The notes under the pieces were generated by a model. That model was not told where the DNA came from. It saw only the letters and a list, made by a program, of their open reading frames with translations, and ran no database searches. Made by a program: the position numbers and the translations under genes. A DNA stretch of 32,733 nt from an uncultured Lachnospiraceae bacterium (GTDB lineage Bacteria > Bacillota > Clostridia > Lachnospirales > Lachnospiraceae): contig CAJTVN010000040.1 in the NCBI GenBank assembly GCA_910579685.1, forward strand, positions 1 to 32,733, written 5' to 3'. Positions 32,497 through 32,733 of this stretch are shown here, piece after piece (position 1 is the first letter of the stretch; each line of letters starts with the position of its first letter).

Positions 32497-32733
32497 ATGC
32501 GTGCTGTCAGAAAAACTTCCGAAGAACAATACCGTCTGGTCATGGAATGCCGTCAGAGCGGCCTGACTGATTGTGACTGGTGCAGGGAAAACGGAATTAA
32601 TATCAACACCTTTTATGCTTGGGTGAGGCGTCTCCGAAAAGAAACCTGCCATACGATTCCAGATCCCGGCAGACATCATGCGGACAACGGCATTTGTGTC
32701 AATGAGGTTGTCAAGGTTGAGATCCTTCCAGAG
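32497..32733 (+). CDS. tnpA: IS66 accessory protein TnpA (partial, runs off the window)
   Basis: First 79 codons of an IS66-type TnpA, an accessory DNA-binding protein of the transposition complex. The family start is clear: RKTSEEQYRLVMECRQSGLTD, followed by the helix-turn-helix part WCRENGININTFYAWVRRLRK (core NINTFYAWVRRL). AAAGGAG lies 9 bases before the ATG at 32497. No stop codon before the edge of the window, so the gene is incomplete here but not visibly broken. Confidence 0.85.
   Translation, partial: MRAVRKTSEEQYRLVMECRQSGLTDCDWCRENGININTFYAWVRRLRKETCHTIPDPGRHHADNGICVNEVVKVEILPE

Larger units (their letters stand above)
32365..32733 (+). mobile_element. IS66-family insertion sequence, left part
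   Basis: GTAAGCG at 32365 matches the typical GTAAGCG-like terminal inverted repeat of IS66 elements, and the tnpA-type gene begins 132 bases further in, as in that family. Bases 32357-32364 would be the target duplication, which cannot be confirmed because the right end lies outside the window. The rest (tnpB, tnpC) is also outside. Confidence 0.7.

Noticed and set aside
32317..32679. 120-codon minus-strand open frame across the IS66 left end
   Set aside because: It crosses the IS end and runs opposite the recognised tnpA gene, so it is a chance frame.
1..32733. CRISPR arrays, tRNA and rRNA genes
   Set aside because: No regularly spaced repeats, cloverleaf-like sequences or rRNA segments were seen on either strand.

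Overview
The window looks like a chromosomal segment of a spore-forming Clostridia species, most likely a Lachnospiraceae member. Three things suggest this: a small acid-soluble spore protein, five spoVA genes and an ECF-type thiamine transporter behind a TPP riboswitch; strong GGAGG ribosome binding sites; and the AddAB (not RecBCD) repair nuclease. Most of the window (about 150-28350) is moderately GC-rich housekeeping and sporulation DNA, transcribed almost entirely from the minus strand. The right end (about 28400-32300) is visibly AT-rich and looks horizontally acquired.

Layout from left to right. The first 53 bases are the 5' end of a group IIC-like intron on the minus strand, placed just behind the terminator of the spore-protein gene. 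Next comes a minus-strand operon of a TTG-started DJ-1/PfpI protein, a CBS-domain protein and greA. A plus-strand CYTH triphosphatase-like gene follows, overlapping malQ tail to tail. thiT lies behind a TPP riboswitch and a hairpin that hides its ribosome binding site. The run serine hydrolase-addB-addA follows, then a NagD-type HAD phosphatase, a uracil permease, and pepP with a MATE exporter.

From 19.2 to 28.3 kb the genes for the SpoVA dipicolinate channel (spoVAA, AB, AC, AD, AE) are present but dispersed. They are separated by aroK, an EamA transporter, ridA, an unknown 76-aa gene, an endonuclease/exonuclease/phosphatase-fold protein and an MBOAT/SGNH acyltransferase pair. spoVAC is on the opposite strand. 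Several have their own good sigma-G-type promoter (G/A-M-ATA, 17 bases, NANACTA), the same pattern as in front of the spore-protein gene, so dispersal need not break co-regulation.

After the spoVAC terminator comes about 600 bases without a gene, holding a hairpin-rich element. It is followed by an apparent three-gene unit: an 808-aa SIR2-STAND protein (an NLR-like, Avs5-type candidate anti-phage NADase), a JAB/MPN metallopeptidase-fold protein, and a 60-aa charged protein, closed by a perfect 12-bp terminator hairpin. An IS66-family insertion sequence starts at about 32365 and runs off the right edge. This AT-rich cassette between core genes and an IS is the most likely place for a little-described system.

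All calls are made by eye from motifs; no database search was possible.
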